Part shown: positions 1-6,021 of the stretch, one piece after another
Numbering within the stretch: position 1 is the stretch's first letter
Layout of the letters: the number at the start of each line of letters is the position of its first letter
From: an uncultured Pseudomonadales bacterium
GTDB lineage: Bacteria; Pseudomonadota; Gammaproteobacteria; Pseudomonadales; Pseudohongiellaceae
Direction: 5' to 3'
Length of the DNA: 7,570 nucleotides
Assembly: GCA_938082955.1 (NCBI GenBank)
Contig: CALKDE010000253.1
Coordinates: forward strand, 1 to 7,570
Notes under the pieces: model-generated
What the model was told of the DNA's origin: nothing
Databases searched by the model: none
What the model saw: only the letters and a program-made list of their open reading frames with translations
Translations under genes and position numbers: made by a program

Positions 1-1484
1 AATTCATGTGGCACTTCGCGCGCCACCAATTCTGTGTCTAGAAGATTTAGACACGCCGCTTGAAACTTCAACTCGCAGCCACGCGAGAAATAGGCCATGG
101 ATAACTCTTGATTGGGTTCGGTAATTATTCCCTCGCGATAGTACGCGCCTATTTCGTTGCACGCCCAGGCTGCATTGTCAGCACAATAGCTCGCCTCCAG
201 TTGTAGCAGTCGGCCGCAAGCGTTGGATAAGTTACTCGCGCAGGCCTGTTCCCAGAATGGCAGGCTATCGCCCTGATGCTTGTTGTCGGTTTTGCCCAAA
301 AAAGACATCGAAGCGAAAACCACTATCCAGATACTCATGTGCGCTAGATTAGCGTGCCCACCGAGCCAGCTCTCTTTCCAAACGTTTAACCAAGCTGTCG
401 AATGGATAGATCGAACCGCTCTATCGATAGCGATAACACTCAGATTGAGCAGTGGCACGACGAGGAGTTTGTCATAGAACGTTGGCTCGCCCATAGCGCC
501 TAAAAGGGTATACAGGCCGAACACCCCGAGGCCGTAAAGCACTCCAAAAAACGTCTTCCCTAGTGGCGTTCTCGGCGAGGTAGAAGGGTCGGTAATCAAT
601 AGATGCAGCCCTAGAAAAACAGCGGCAGGAATCTCCGAATCGAGGAAGTATGGAACACCCGTGCTAGCGGAATACAGGGCACTGACTCCAAACAAGGTAA
701 TCGCCGCCATACTGGCAACAAGCGTGATGGAGAAGAAGTACATGACAATCAAGCCAACTAAAAAGAGGAATGTGTAGATGTTCGGCGCCAGAGTAAGAGT
801 CGATGCGATATCCTGACCCCAGGTCAAGCCAGTCGTGTTGGTAGCGATTAATACGAGGGAGAAAAGGCCTAGCGCAAACGCGGAAGGGTTAAATATATGC
901 GAGCTGCGCCCGTCTCGATTCCAACGTACATATTCCTTGCCCATGAAACCCACGGCAATCATCACGAATTGCATATAAAACCAATCGTCCCTAAACCAAA
1001 GAAACAGATTGATGCTAAAAATAATCGGAAAGGGACCAAAGCCTAAGCTATATTCACGACGTCTCGACCAGGCCAGCAACATATCGAAGGTATAAGCAAA
1101 GAGTAGCTGCGCTAACATCAGCCAGGCATGATCGTATACCGGCCGCCAGTAATAGCCCCAATAAGCATAGACACTGAACTGAACCATGGCTTGAATGTAG
1201 TGCTGTGGACGCAACACTACACTGAACACATGCTCCTCGTTCTTGTTTCTAGAATTAACTAGCAGATACGCTTGCCACAGGAGCAGCGTGGCGGCAGCAC
1301 CCCAAAAGGACCAAACTAGTGCGGCATTGCCCTGAACTCGAGGAACAAAACTTAGAAAAATAAGAGATATGGATAGTACAAATGGAAACTTGAATGCTGC
1401 CATTGAGGAGCGCGTCTGCTTATCAGCAGAGTTCTTGTTGTTTCGGCTACTATTCTTAAAACTGGCGGAAATGGCCATCAGCAT
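1..1484 (-). CDS. NqrB/RnfD-like (UnbU-like) membrane protein with C-terminal Hcp-type Sel1 repeats, 3' partial
   Basis: The open frame runs from ATG at 1484 off the left edge, giving 494 residues with no stop seen. An in-frame TAG at 1488-1490 directly precedes the ATG, so the start is at or just inside it (a second ATG is two codons on); no Shine-Dalgarno is evident. Residues about 32-395 are a polytopic membrane region with roughly ten hydrophobic segments. Two motifs fit the NQR2/RnfD/RnfE family: HIFNPSAF at 196-203 and ITDPSTSPRTPLGK at 297-310. The stretch FYDKLLVVPLLNL near 336-348 suggests the stand-alone UnbU-like branch (inference from memory). I see no S-G-A-T flavinylation motif of true NqrB/RnfD, so covalent FMN is doubtful. 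From about 405 the protein becomes soluble, with Sel1-like helical repeats and three Cys-x7-Cys pairs (C415/C423, C434/C442, C470/C478), the spacing of disulfide-bonded Hcp proteins. This suggests the C-terminus is outside the cytoplasm. Redox or electron-transfer membrane role is likely; partner unknown. Confidence 0.85.
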   Translation of the reverse strand, partial: MLMAISASFKNSSRNNKNSADKQTRSSMAAFKFPFVLSISLIFLSFVPRVQGNAALVWSFWGAAATLLLWQAYLLVNSRNKNEEHVFSVVLRPQHYIQAMVQFSVYAYWGYYWRPVYDHAWLMLAQLLFAYTFDMLLAWSRRREYSLGFGPFPIIFSINLFLWFRDDWFYMQFVMIAVGFMGKEYVRWNRDGRSSHIFNPSAFALGLFSLVLIATNTTGLTWGQDIASTLTLAPNIYTFLFLVGLIVMYFFSITLVASMAAITLFGVSALYSASTGVPYFLDSEIPAAVFLGLHLLITDPSTSPRTPLGKTFFGVLYGLGVFGLYTLLGAMGEPTFYDKLLVVPLLNLSVIAIDRAVRSIHSTAWLNVWKESWLGGHANLAHMSIWIVVFASMSFLGKTDNKHQGDSLPFWEQACASNLSNACGRLLQLEASYCADNAAWACNEIGAYYREGIITEPNQELSMAYFSRGCELKFQAACLNLLDTELVAREVPHE

Positions 1485-1620
1485 GCTCTAGCGGGAAAAT
1501 TCAGTCGATGCCAAGAATAAACCACCTACTCAATCAATTCAATTTGATCGGCTAGAAGCTAAGTCTTAACTGCCGTTAAAGCTAATTCGCAGGCTTAGCT
1601 GGCGCTCATCGACAATCTGC

Positions 1621-1674
1621 TCTTGTGCATCTGCCAAGTCTTTTGCATCTGCCAAGTCTTGTGCATCTGCCAAG
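1621..1674. repeat. Three tandem 18-bp units
   Basis: Three head-to-tail copies occupy 1621-1638, 1639-1656 and 1657-1674, with unit TCTTGTGCATCTGCCAAG. Copies 1 and 3 are identical and copy 2 differs by one base (TTTTGC for TTGTGC). The unit length is a multiple of three. In the minus-strand His-rich frame each copy encodes six residues (LADAQ/K plus D/E), so copy number could change without shifting the frame. The opposite frames also stay open through it, which creates spurious ORFs on both strands. Confidence 0.95.
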
Positions 1675-1833
1675 AGAGTACCCTGGTGTTTAGAATGTTC
1701 GGTGTCATGCTCGCAATGATCATGACCGTGGTGGCGATCATGATGACCGCCCCAGGAGCAACATTGGCCATTTTGAAGGGTGCGGCAATCACCGTGCCTG
1801 AAGACTAAGGCCCCAACGATCTGGAATGGCGCC

Positions 1834-1941
1834 TTACATCACTGCCGCTGTCGTCTCTACCGCCATTTGGATCACAGAGCCTATGCCACCAATCAGCGAT
1901 AGCGCGCAAATCAGGCTGACTAGCAATTTTGAGTGTTTCAT
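1834..1941 (-). CDS. 35-aa signal-peptide-like small ORF (intact 5' part of the His-rich locus)
   Basis: This is the part of the His-rich locus that would certainly be translated. It has ATG 1939-1941, AGGAG six bases upstream, 35 codons and a TAA. The product has a Lys/His-containing start, a hydrophobic core LLVSLICALSLIGGIGSVI (residues 6-24) and a short polar tail ending AVETTAAVM. It would read as a signal peptide or a tiny membrane protein. It is listed separately because a reader may prefer a stand-alone small protein to the frameshifted-gene interpretation. Confidence 0.45.
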   Translation of the reverse strand: MKHSKLLVSLICALSLIGGIGSVIQMAVETTAAVM

Positions 1942-1947
1942 TGCTTA

Positions 1948-1952
1948 CTCCT
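1948..1952 (-). promoter_or_regulatory. Ribosome binding site of the small His-rich locus
   Basis: The minus-strand sequence AGGAG lies 6 nt before ATG 1941. It is one of the best Shine-Dalgarno sequences in the window and is the main reason to believe this small locus is, or was, a gene. Confidence 0.7.
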
Positions 1953-2005
1953 GATTATTCTTGTCCTGCCTTTAGGCAGATGGGACGCTCTACAATAGAC
2001 CGATA

Positions 2006-2029
2006 AGCCTGACTTGTAGCAAGCAGGCT
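2006..2029. repeat. Imperfect hairpin AGCCTG-A-CTTG / CAAG-CAGGCT
   Basis: Arms AGCCTG and CTTG (separated by one bulged A) pair with CAAG and CAGGCT across a TAG loop, giving ten base pairs. It lies about 65 bp upstream of the minus-strand small ORF start. No T-run follows on either strand, so it is not a typical terminator. It could be an operator or a 5' leader structure for the leftward genes; this is inference. Confidence 0.4.
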
Positions 2030-2078
2030 GCGTTAGTCTTGGCTGCCGTTTTTGCGCCGTTTTTCCCACTTAAGCACC

Positions 2079-2131
2079 CGTATTTAGCCTCTAGTAAGGC
2101 CCGAATATCCTTGAAAATTCACCTAAATACG
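2079..2131. promoter_or_regulatory. 9-bp inverted repeat upstream of the exported-protein gene
   Basis: CGTATTTAG (2079-2087) and its exact reverse complement CTAAATACG (2123-2131) are separated by 35 bp. They lie 33-85 bp upstream of the TATAAT box. The arrangement could be a pair of regulator half-sites. It is a short match, so chance is possible in AT-rich intergenic DNA. Confidence 0.3.
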
Positions 2132-2163
2132 AGTAGCTTCAATCAGTTAGTTTAACATCTCAT

Positions 2164-2169
2164 TATAAT
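2164..2169 (+). promoter_or_regulatory. Candidate -10 box (TATAAT)
   Basis: A perfect TATAAT hexamer lies 22 bp before the chosen start ATG at 2192. No good TTGACA-like -35 is found at 15-19 bp spacing, so activation by a regulator is possible. Transcription would begin around 2176, giving a very short leader that just includes the ribosome binding site. Confidence 0.4.
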
Positions 2170-2191
2170 TAGAATACTGTTGGAGGTTCAC

Positions 2192-3199
2192 ATGCACAAC
2201 AGAGCACTCACGAAACTTTCTTTAGCAATCATCGGCCTTATAGTCGCGCCACAACTGCTCGCGCAGTCGACAGATATACCGCGCACCGAGTACGGTCAGC
2301 CAGATTTTCAGGGCACCTATACCTTCAGGACGCTCACTCCGCTTAACCGCCCAAGAGAACTCGCCGACAAGGCGACTCTAACGCCAGAGGAGGCTGTTGA
2401 ATGGGAAGCTTTTGAGAGACGTCGCCAGAACCGCGACCTGATCATCGATTCCGTGGGTGGCGCCGGTTATCCGCCGGGCGTGATCTCCTATAACGAATTT
2501 TGGTACGAGCGTGGCGTTGAGACCATCGCCGATCGTCGTACCTCGCTGGTCTACGATCCACCGAATGGCCGTGTGCCGGTATTGAATGCCGCTGGTCGCG
2601 AGCGACGTGCCACCTATGGTCAGATGGTGTTTGAAAGTGCTGGCCCCGAGGGCAGAACAACAATTGATCGGTGCCTAGTCGGTTTTGTCGGTGGACCGCC
2701 AATGATCCCAGGCTCCTACAACAACAATATGCAGATAGTGCAGACCAAAGACACTATTATGATCTTGAATGAGATGGTGCATACCGCGCGCATCATTCCG
2801 CTGAGTAGCGAACACAGCACGCAGCAGCTGAAGTGGGAGGGCGATTCAGTCGCACACTGGGATGGTGACGAGCTGGTTATAACTACGCAGCACTTCTACC
2901 ACGACTACAATCTGCGTGGCATGTCGGATCAGGCCGTGATTTCCGAACGCTTTAGCTGGATTGATGGGGACACGCTCGATTATGACTTCACCGTGGAAGA
3001 TCCCTTGTCTTGGGATGAAAGCTGGTCCGGCCGAGTACCTATGCGCCGCGCCGCCGACCCGGTCTACGAATATGCCTGCCACGAAGGCAATCATGGTTTA
3101 CAGGGCATCCTCGCCGGTTGGAGGCGCTATGAGTCTATGGGTCTGAACGGAGACGGCACTCCTAAGTCCGAGACTGGAACTGTTGCCACGGAAGAATAG
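2192..3199 (+). CDS. Exported protein of unknown function (family with YEYACHEGN motif)
   Basis: The chosen start is ATG 2192. GGAGG at 2182-2186 lies 5 nt upstream, whereas the longer frame from TTG 2180 would put that site inside the gene. The 335-residue product has a signal peptide (positive start, hydrophobic core 9-22, cleavage near LLA at 22-24). The mature part opens with PRTEYGQPDFQGTY and a TLTPLNRP motif (48-54). It continues through a Trp- and Asp-rich region (HWDGDELVITTQHF, 222-235; RGMSDQAVISERF, 242-254) to YEYACHEGN (292-300). I recall this arrangement from a large, uncharacterised secreted family, often multicopy, in Acidobacteria and marine gammaproteobacteria. C161 and C296 could form a disulfide. 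No catalytic motif is recognisable. It appears to be a single-gene unit with its own -10 box and terminator. Confidence 0.85.
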   Translation: MHNRALTKLSLAIIGLIVAPQLLAQSTDIPRTEYGQPDFQGTYTFRTLTPLNRPRELADKATLTPEEAVEWEAFERRRQNRDLIIDSVGGAGYPPGVISYNEFWYERGVETIADRRTSLVYDPPNGRVPVLNAAGRERRATYGQMVFESAGPEGRTTIDRCLVGFVGGPPMIPGSYNNNMQIVQTKDTIMILNEMVHTARIIPLSSEHSTQQLKWEGDSVAHWDGDELVITTQHFYHDYNLRGMSDQAVISERFSWIDGDTLDYDFTVEDPLSWDESWSGRVPMRRAADPVYEYACHEGNHGLQGILAGWRRYESMGLNGDGTPKSETGTVATEE

Positions 3200-3252
3200 A
3201 AAGTTATTCAAGCACTCAAAACCTGACCTCACTCGCGGGTTTTGTAAAATTC

Positions 3253-3293
3253 AAAAAACCAGAGTTGGGTGACTATCCAACTCTGGTTTTTTT
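3253..3293 (+). terminator. Strong rho-independent terminator (may act both ways)
   Basis: Arm AAAAAACCAGAGTTGG (3253-3268) pairs perfectly over 16 bp with 3277-3292 around the 8-nt loop GTGACTAT, ending in seven Ts. The A-run on the left arm would serve as a T-run on the other strand. A weaker stem, CAAAACC / GGTTTTG (3217-3223 with 3238-3244), lies just before it. The terminator separates the exported-protein gene from the next gene. Confidence 0.9.
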
Positions 3294-3369
3294 ATTCACG
3301 GCGTTGTAGCACCCCAACTTCCATTGCTAACTTTGGATGGCTCAAATATTTTCCTGGATCGAATCACAC

Positions 3370-3825
3370 ATGTTTAGTAAACGATTTCTGTCTGCTTGTA
3401 TGGCTCTTTATTCACTCTTGTTGTTTTCGGGCAGTGTGACTGCTGAAGTGAGTTCTGTTTTTATCTCCTCCACGCTAGACCCAAACGCAATCATCATTAC
3501 TGAAGTAGATGTGATCTTTATCTACGATGCTGAAACAGTTAGCAATCTACCCGACACGAAGTCTGCTTGGTACTCGAATAAGCGACAGTTCACGCGAAAT
3601 GCCGGCAACAAGATAGACATCGTGAATGTATTTATACCCCAGGGTTTTGATTCAGAAATGACTAGCCTGCCCGCGCGCCGCGCCGATGCATTAAAGGTTG
3701 TAGTCTATGCCTATCATGACGACTCAAAAGCCGCCCCACGCGATATTACCGACACGGCTAATGTGCTCATCGAAATAGATCCCTTCGGAATTCGAGTATC
3801 CAGTACAGACCCTATAGAAAACTAG
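3370..3825 (+). CDS. Small exported protein of unknown function
   Basis: ATG 3370 is preferred over ATG 3337. It gives a standard signal peptide, MFSKRFLSACMALYSLLLF with cleavage near VTA (residues 23-25), while the longer form adds an atypical 11-residue extension; neither start has a strong ribosome binding site. The product is 151 residues, about 126 after cleavage. The mature part is rich in beta-prone strands: SSVFISSTLDP, then EVDVIFIYDAETVSNLPDT, a WYSNKR stretch, then KIDIVNVFIPQG, KVVVYAYHDD and ANVLIEIDPFGIRV. This suggests a small beta-sandwich in the periplasm. The pattern 'DVxFxYD...LP.T...W' feels like a recurring family, with some likeness to small periplasmic proteins of secretion systems, but I cannot name it. 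There is no lipobox Cys at the cleavage site. It sits after a terminator and so needs its own promoter. Confidence 0.75.
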   Translation: MFSKRFLSACMALYSLLLFSGSVTAEVSSVFISSTLDPNAIIITEVDVIFIYDAETVSNLPDTKSAWYSNKRQFTRNAGNKIDIVNVFIPQGFDSEMTSLPARRADALKVVVYAYHDDSKAAPRDITDTANVLIEIDPFGIRVSSTDPIEN

Positions 3826-3887
3826 TGAGGAATCATTGACAAGCAAACGGGCGAGGCTTGTAGACAATAATAGGTACAACTCTCGCT

Positions 3888-4254
3888 ATAACAATTCAAC
3901 ACGCTAGTGCAGCGTTGGGAACTGCCGTGTTCCTTGCTACGCTTAATTAGGCTCTTATTTGGTTGAAGTGGTGCTGCCTATCTACTTTTGCTTGGCATCA
4001 ATGCTCTCTACACCTTCTCTACACAGAAAAAGTCGACACCAATCACTGCCCCGATGCAGCGAGGGTTTTGGGTAGCACTGACCAATCCTAAAATGGCCTT
4101 ATTCTTCAGCGCCTTTCTTCTTCCGTTCGCAAGTCCTGATAGTGCTTATCTGTCGTAGACAATTATTCTATCCGCCTGCTTTTTATTGCTCGCCGTAACT
4201 ATGGATAGTTTTTATGTTAGTTGGTCTTCTTGGCTAAACCGAAATGGCTCGTAG
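3888..4254 (+). pseudogene. Decayed LysE/RhtB-family exporter
   Basis: This 544-bp gap (3826-4369) has no intact gene but holds LysE/RhtB remains. Frame 3912 gives HASAALGTAVFLATLN, a TAG at 3948-3950, then ALIWLKW. After a frame change near 3969 the text continues as GAAYLLLLGINALYTF, then GFWVALTNPKMALFFSAFLL, a TAG at 4156-4158, then TIILSACFLLLAVTMDSFYV, ending at TAG 4252-4254. 'GAAYL...LG' and 'NPK.ALFF.AFL' are the conserved mid-protein motifs of the family. The N-terminal SPGP segment is missing. Two internal stops plus a frame change argue for genuine decay rather than one sequencing error. It is not a close copy of the intact exporter at 6022-6684: the shared motifs differ at many residues. 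Nothing else is recognisable at 3826-3887 or 4255-4369. Confidence 0.85.
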
Positions 4255-4369
4255 CCTAACGAGATATCGATAGGATAATAATGGTGCAAGTGGCACTTTA
4301 TTTATTGGCCCAGGAAAATTGTTAGCTATTACAAATCGCACCTCACATTACAAGCAACAGCATTCGAGA

Positions 4370-4750
4370 CTAACCTTGGATTAATTGAATCCAGTTGCCG
4401 CAGTCATCGTCGAAGATTGCAATCCAAGCGCCACCATTCTCAAGCGGCTTGTCCTTGAACGAGACGCCCTTCGCTGTCAGTCGTCTATATTCTTCGTGAA
4501 TATCCTCGCTGTGGAAAAGAGTTGTCGGTATGCCAGCGGCATAAATAGCTTGCTGATAGGTTTTCGCCGCTGGATGCGCATTGGGCTCCAGAAGCAATTC
4601 TGTCTCGCCAGAACCATCGCTCGAGACCGTCAGCCAACGAAATTCGCCCAGATCGACGTCGTTAACCTTCCAAAAGCCCAGTATATCGGTGTAGAACGTC
4701 AGAGCTTTGCTCTGATCTTTTACGAAAATACTCGCTGTTTTTATATCCAT
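4370..4750 (-). CDS. VOC-fold (glyoxalase/bleomycin-resistance-like) protein
   Basis: The start ATG 4750 has GGAG (minus strand) seven bases upstream and begins directly with the domain (MDIKTASIFVKDQSKALTFY); a longer frame to 4786 only adds an upstream 12-residue tail. The 126-residue product is one complete VOC domain of two beta-alpha-beta-beta-beta modules. The first has KALTFYTDILGF (15-26) and ETELLLEP (49-56). The second has TTLFHSED (76-83), GVSFKDKP (95-102), GGAWIAIFDDDCGN (106-119) and WIQLIQ (120-125). The family is cytoplasmic, usually dimeric, and covers lyases, dioxygenases, epimerases and drug-binding proteins. H80 and E51 or a late Gln could be metal ligands, but the first canonical ligand (normally in the first strand) is not obvious, so the reaction cannot be assigned. 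It is transcribed divergently from the NHL propeller gene. Confidence 0.88.
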   Translation of the reverse strand: MDIKTASIFVKDQSKALTFYTDILGFWKVNDVDLGEFRWLTVSSDGSGETELLLEPNAHPAAKTYQQAIYAAGIPTTLFHSEDIHEEYRRLTAKGVSFKDKPLENGGAWIAIFDDDCGNWIQLIQG

Positions 4751-4788
4751 AAGCGTCTCCTCAAGGCCCGTATAACTCTGGCACACTT

Positions 4789-4798
4789 TACAATTGTA
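4789..4798. promoter_or_regulatory. 10-bp perfect palindrome between divergent genes
   Basis: TACAATTGTA lies in the 115-bp gap between the VOC start (4750) and the propeller start (4866), immediately upstream of the candidate promoter for the latter. It is well placed as an operator shared by both genes, but the match is short and the DNA AT-rich. Confidence 0.3.
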
Positions 4799-4828
4799 TT
4801 GCTATTACCCCTAGTTTATTCTTATAAC
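4799..4828 (+). promoter_or_regulatory. Candidate promoter of the NHL propeller gene
   Basis: TTGCTA (4799-4804; 4 of 6 to TTGACA) is followed after 18 bp by TATAAC (4823-4828; 5 of 6 to TATAAT). Transcription would start about 30 bp upstream of ATG 4866, a normal leader length. Confidence 0.4.
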
Positions 4829-4865
4829 CCCTTCCATAAATGCAAGAGCAACGAGAGTCTAGACG

Positions 4866-5927
4866 ATGACTAATAAAAACATGAAATCGGCCTTTTTGGC
4901 ATTGGCGATAGCCCCAGCCTTGGCTTTTGCCCAAGCTGACATGCCTCCTACAAACGATCTGGAAAACCCTTATAGCACCCAATCTGGCTATTTCAAGATG
5001 CCTGCAGGTCGCGATTGGGGCTCCTCTAGCACAGTTGAAATTGATTCCGATGGCGAAAGTATCTGGGTCGCAGAACGTTGCGGCGGCAACGCCAATGCCT
5101 GCGTTGAGAAACCTGACACAAACCTAATTATGTTGTTCAGCAAGAACGGCGACATGGTTCGTAGCTTCGGCGCGGGTTACATTACTTGGCCTCATGGTAT
5201 TCACGTCGACCACGACGGCAATGTTTGGGTCGCTGACGCACGTGGCTCAGAGCAGACACAAGGCTATGATGGCGAGCATTATGGCCACCAGGTCCACAAA
5301 TTCAGCCCCACCGGTGTACACCTGATGTCAATTGGCAAAAAAGGCGGCGGACAGGACGACGAATATTTCTACACGCCAAATGACGTACATGTTGCCCCTG
5401 ACGGGTCCATTTTCGTTGGCGAGGGACACTCCAGCGCTGAAGGTTCTACCAACCGCGTCCACAAGTTTGATGCTGACGGAAACCACCTTTTGTCGTTCGG
5501 AGAATGGGGTACTGAGCCAGGTAATTTCCGCCAGCCACATGGTCTGGCTATGGATTCCAAAGGACGACTATTCGTTGCAGACCGCGGCAATGACCGTATC
5601 CAGATCTTCGATCAAGAAGGAAACCTACTCGATGTATGGCATCAATTCAGCCGCTTGAGTGGCATCTACATCGACGAAAATGACGTTCTTTATGGTGCCG
5701 ATTCAGAATCAGGTTCGGTTAACCCCGATCACGGTGACTGGGTTCGTGGTATCCGTATCGGAAGTGCTATTACCGGCGAAGTAGAATTCCTGATTCCTGA
5801 CCCACAACCAGATTGTCGTGGCACTTGTACTGCTGAAGGTGTAGTAGCCGATGCACACGGAAATATCTTCGGCGCCGAGGTTGGCCCGGTTGGTGGAATA
5901 AAGCGCTATGTACGTCCCATCAAGTAA
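4866..5927 (+). CDS. Exported NHL-repeat beta-propeller, peptidyl-alpha-hydroxyglycine lyase-like
   Basis: ATG 4866 has GAGAG at 4853-4857, 8 nt upstream; an in-frame ATG at 4881 is the alternative. The 353-residue product has a signal peptide (MKSAFLALAIAPALAFAQA, residues 6-24). The rest is a propeller built from NHL repeats: WPHGIHVDHDGNVWVADARG (108-127), TPNDVHVAPDGSIFVGEGHS (170-189), QPHGLAMDSKGRLFVADRGN (223-242), and weaker blades at SSTVEIDSDGESIWVAE (54-70), SGIYIDENDVLYGAD and GVVADAHGNIFGAE. Pro-His at 109-110 and 224-225 sit where the lyase half of peptidylglycine amidating enzymes carries zinc-binding His; the third repeat has PND instead, so activity is uncertain. Cys72/Cys79 and Cys317/Cys321 could be disulfides. 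The protein should act in the periplasm or outside. It stands alone between a divergent VOC gene and a terminator. Confidence 0.85.
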   Translation: MTNKNMKSAFLALAIAPALAFAQADMPPTNDLENPYSTQSGYFKMPAGRDWGSSSTVEIDSDGESIWVAERCGGNANACVEKPDTNLIMLFSKNGDMVRSFGAGYITWPHGIHVDHDGNVWVADARGSEQTQGYDGEHYGHQVHKFSPTGVHLMSIGKKGGGQDDEYFYTPNDVHVAPDGSIFVGEGHSSAEGSTNRVHKFDADGNHLLSFGEWGTEPGNFRQPHGLAMDSKGRLFVADRGNDRIQIFDQEGNLLDVWHQFSRLSGIYIDENDVLYGADSESGSVNPDHGDWVRGIRIGSAITGEVEFLIPDPQPDCRGTCTAEGVVADAHGNIFGAEVGPVGGIKRYVRPIK

Positions 5928-5964
5928 GCACACGCCTTTACACGTAGTAGGATAGAAAAAGACG

Positions 5965-5995
5965 AAAAGCCCATCGCTAACGATGGGTTTTTTTT
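5965..5995 (+). terminator. Rho-independent terminator after the propeller gene
   Basis: CCCATCG (5970-5976) pairs with CGATGGG (5981-5987) around a CTAA loop. It is preceded by AAAAG and followed by eight Ts, 38 bp past the propeller stop. An in-frame ATG of the exporter reading frame lies inside the right arm (5983) and is therefore unlikely to be its start. Confidence 0.92.
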
Positions 5996-6021
5996 GCCAA
6001 AAAAAAGGTGAAAGTGAAATC

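Larger units (their letters stand above)
1566..1941 (-). pseudogene. Small exported His/Cys-rich protein with a frame break (35-codon start plus 90-codon continuation)
   Basis: ATG at 1941 is preceded by AGGAG (1948-1952) with 6 nt spacing, a convincing start. The first frame encodes MKHSKLLVSLICALSLIGG and on to residue 35, a signal-peptide-like N-terminus, and ends at TAA 1834-1836. The +1 frame opens exactly there (after TGA 1839-1841) and runs 90 residues to TAA 1566-1568, but contains no ATG, GTG or TTG before the coding-like part, so it cannot easily start alone. It holds a cluster near its residues 32-51, HHDRHHGHDHCEH and flanks, with nine His in 20 residues, plus four further Cys. 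A hexapeptide repeat (LADAQD, LADAKD, LADAQE) and the tail DERQLSLRISFNGS follow. G-rich first codon positions favour this frame over the two hydrophobic alternatives. Likely one exported metal-binding protein broken by a 1-nt indel; a sequencing error or frameshifting cannot be excluded. It lies 81 bp upstream of the RnfD-like gene on the same strand, so the two may be cotranscribed. Confidence 0.5.

Noticed and set aside
280..477. Plus-strand ORF of 65 codons
   Set aside because: It lies entirely antisense to the RnfD-like gene and has no recognisable motif.
1595..1792. Minus-strand hydrophobic ORF of 65 codons
   Set aside because: It needs a GTG start without a ribosome binding site. Its hydrophobic text is the out-of-frame reading of the His codons, and its first-position base use is less coding-like than the His-rich frame.
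1623..1808. Plus-strand ORF of 61 codons with CICQV repeats
   Set aside because: It is antisense to the His-rich frame, arises from the 18-bp tandem repeat and the CAT/GAT-rich tract, and has no ribosome binding site.
2442..3146. ORFs of 61-86 codons on both strands inside the 2192-3199 gene
   Set aside because: They are shadows of the exported protein, which has a ribosome binding site, a signal peptide and family motifs.
4840..4869. Nine-codon upstream frame (MQEQRESRR) overlapping the propeller ATG as ATGA
   Set aside because: It has no ribosome binding site and no attenuator-like structure, so a coincidental short frame is more likely than a leader peptide.
4385..4873. Plus-strand ORF of 162 codons antisense to the VOC gene
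   Set aside because: The opposite strand encodes a complete VOC domain with a ribosome binding site; this frame resembles nothing and also overlaps the propeller start.
5328..5658. Several overlapping ORFs on both strands inside the propeller gene
   Set aside because: They are out-of-frame shadows of the NHL-repeat coding sequence.
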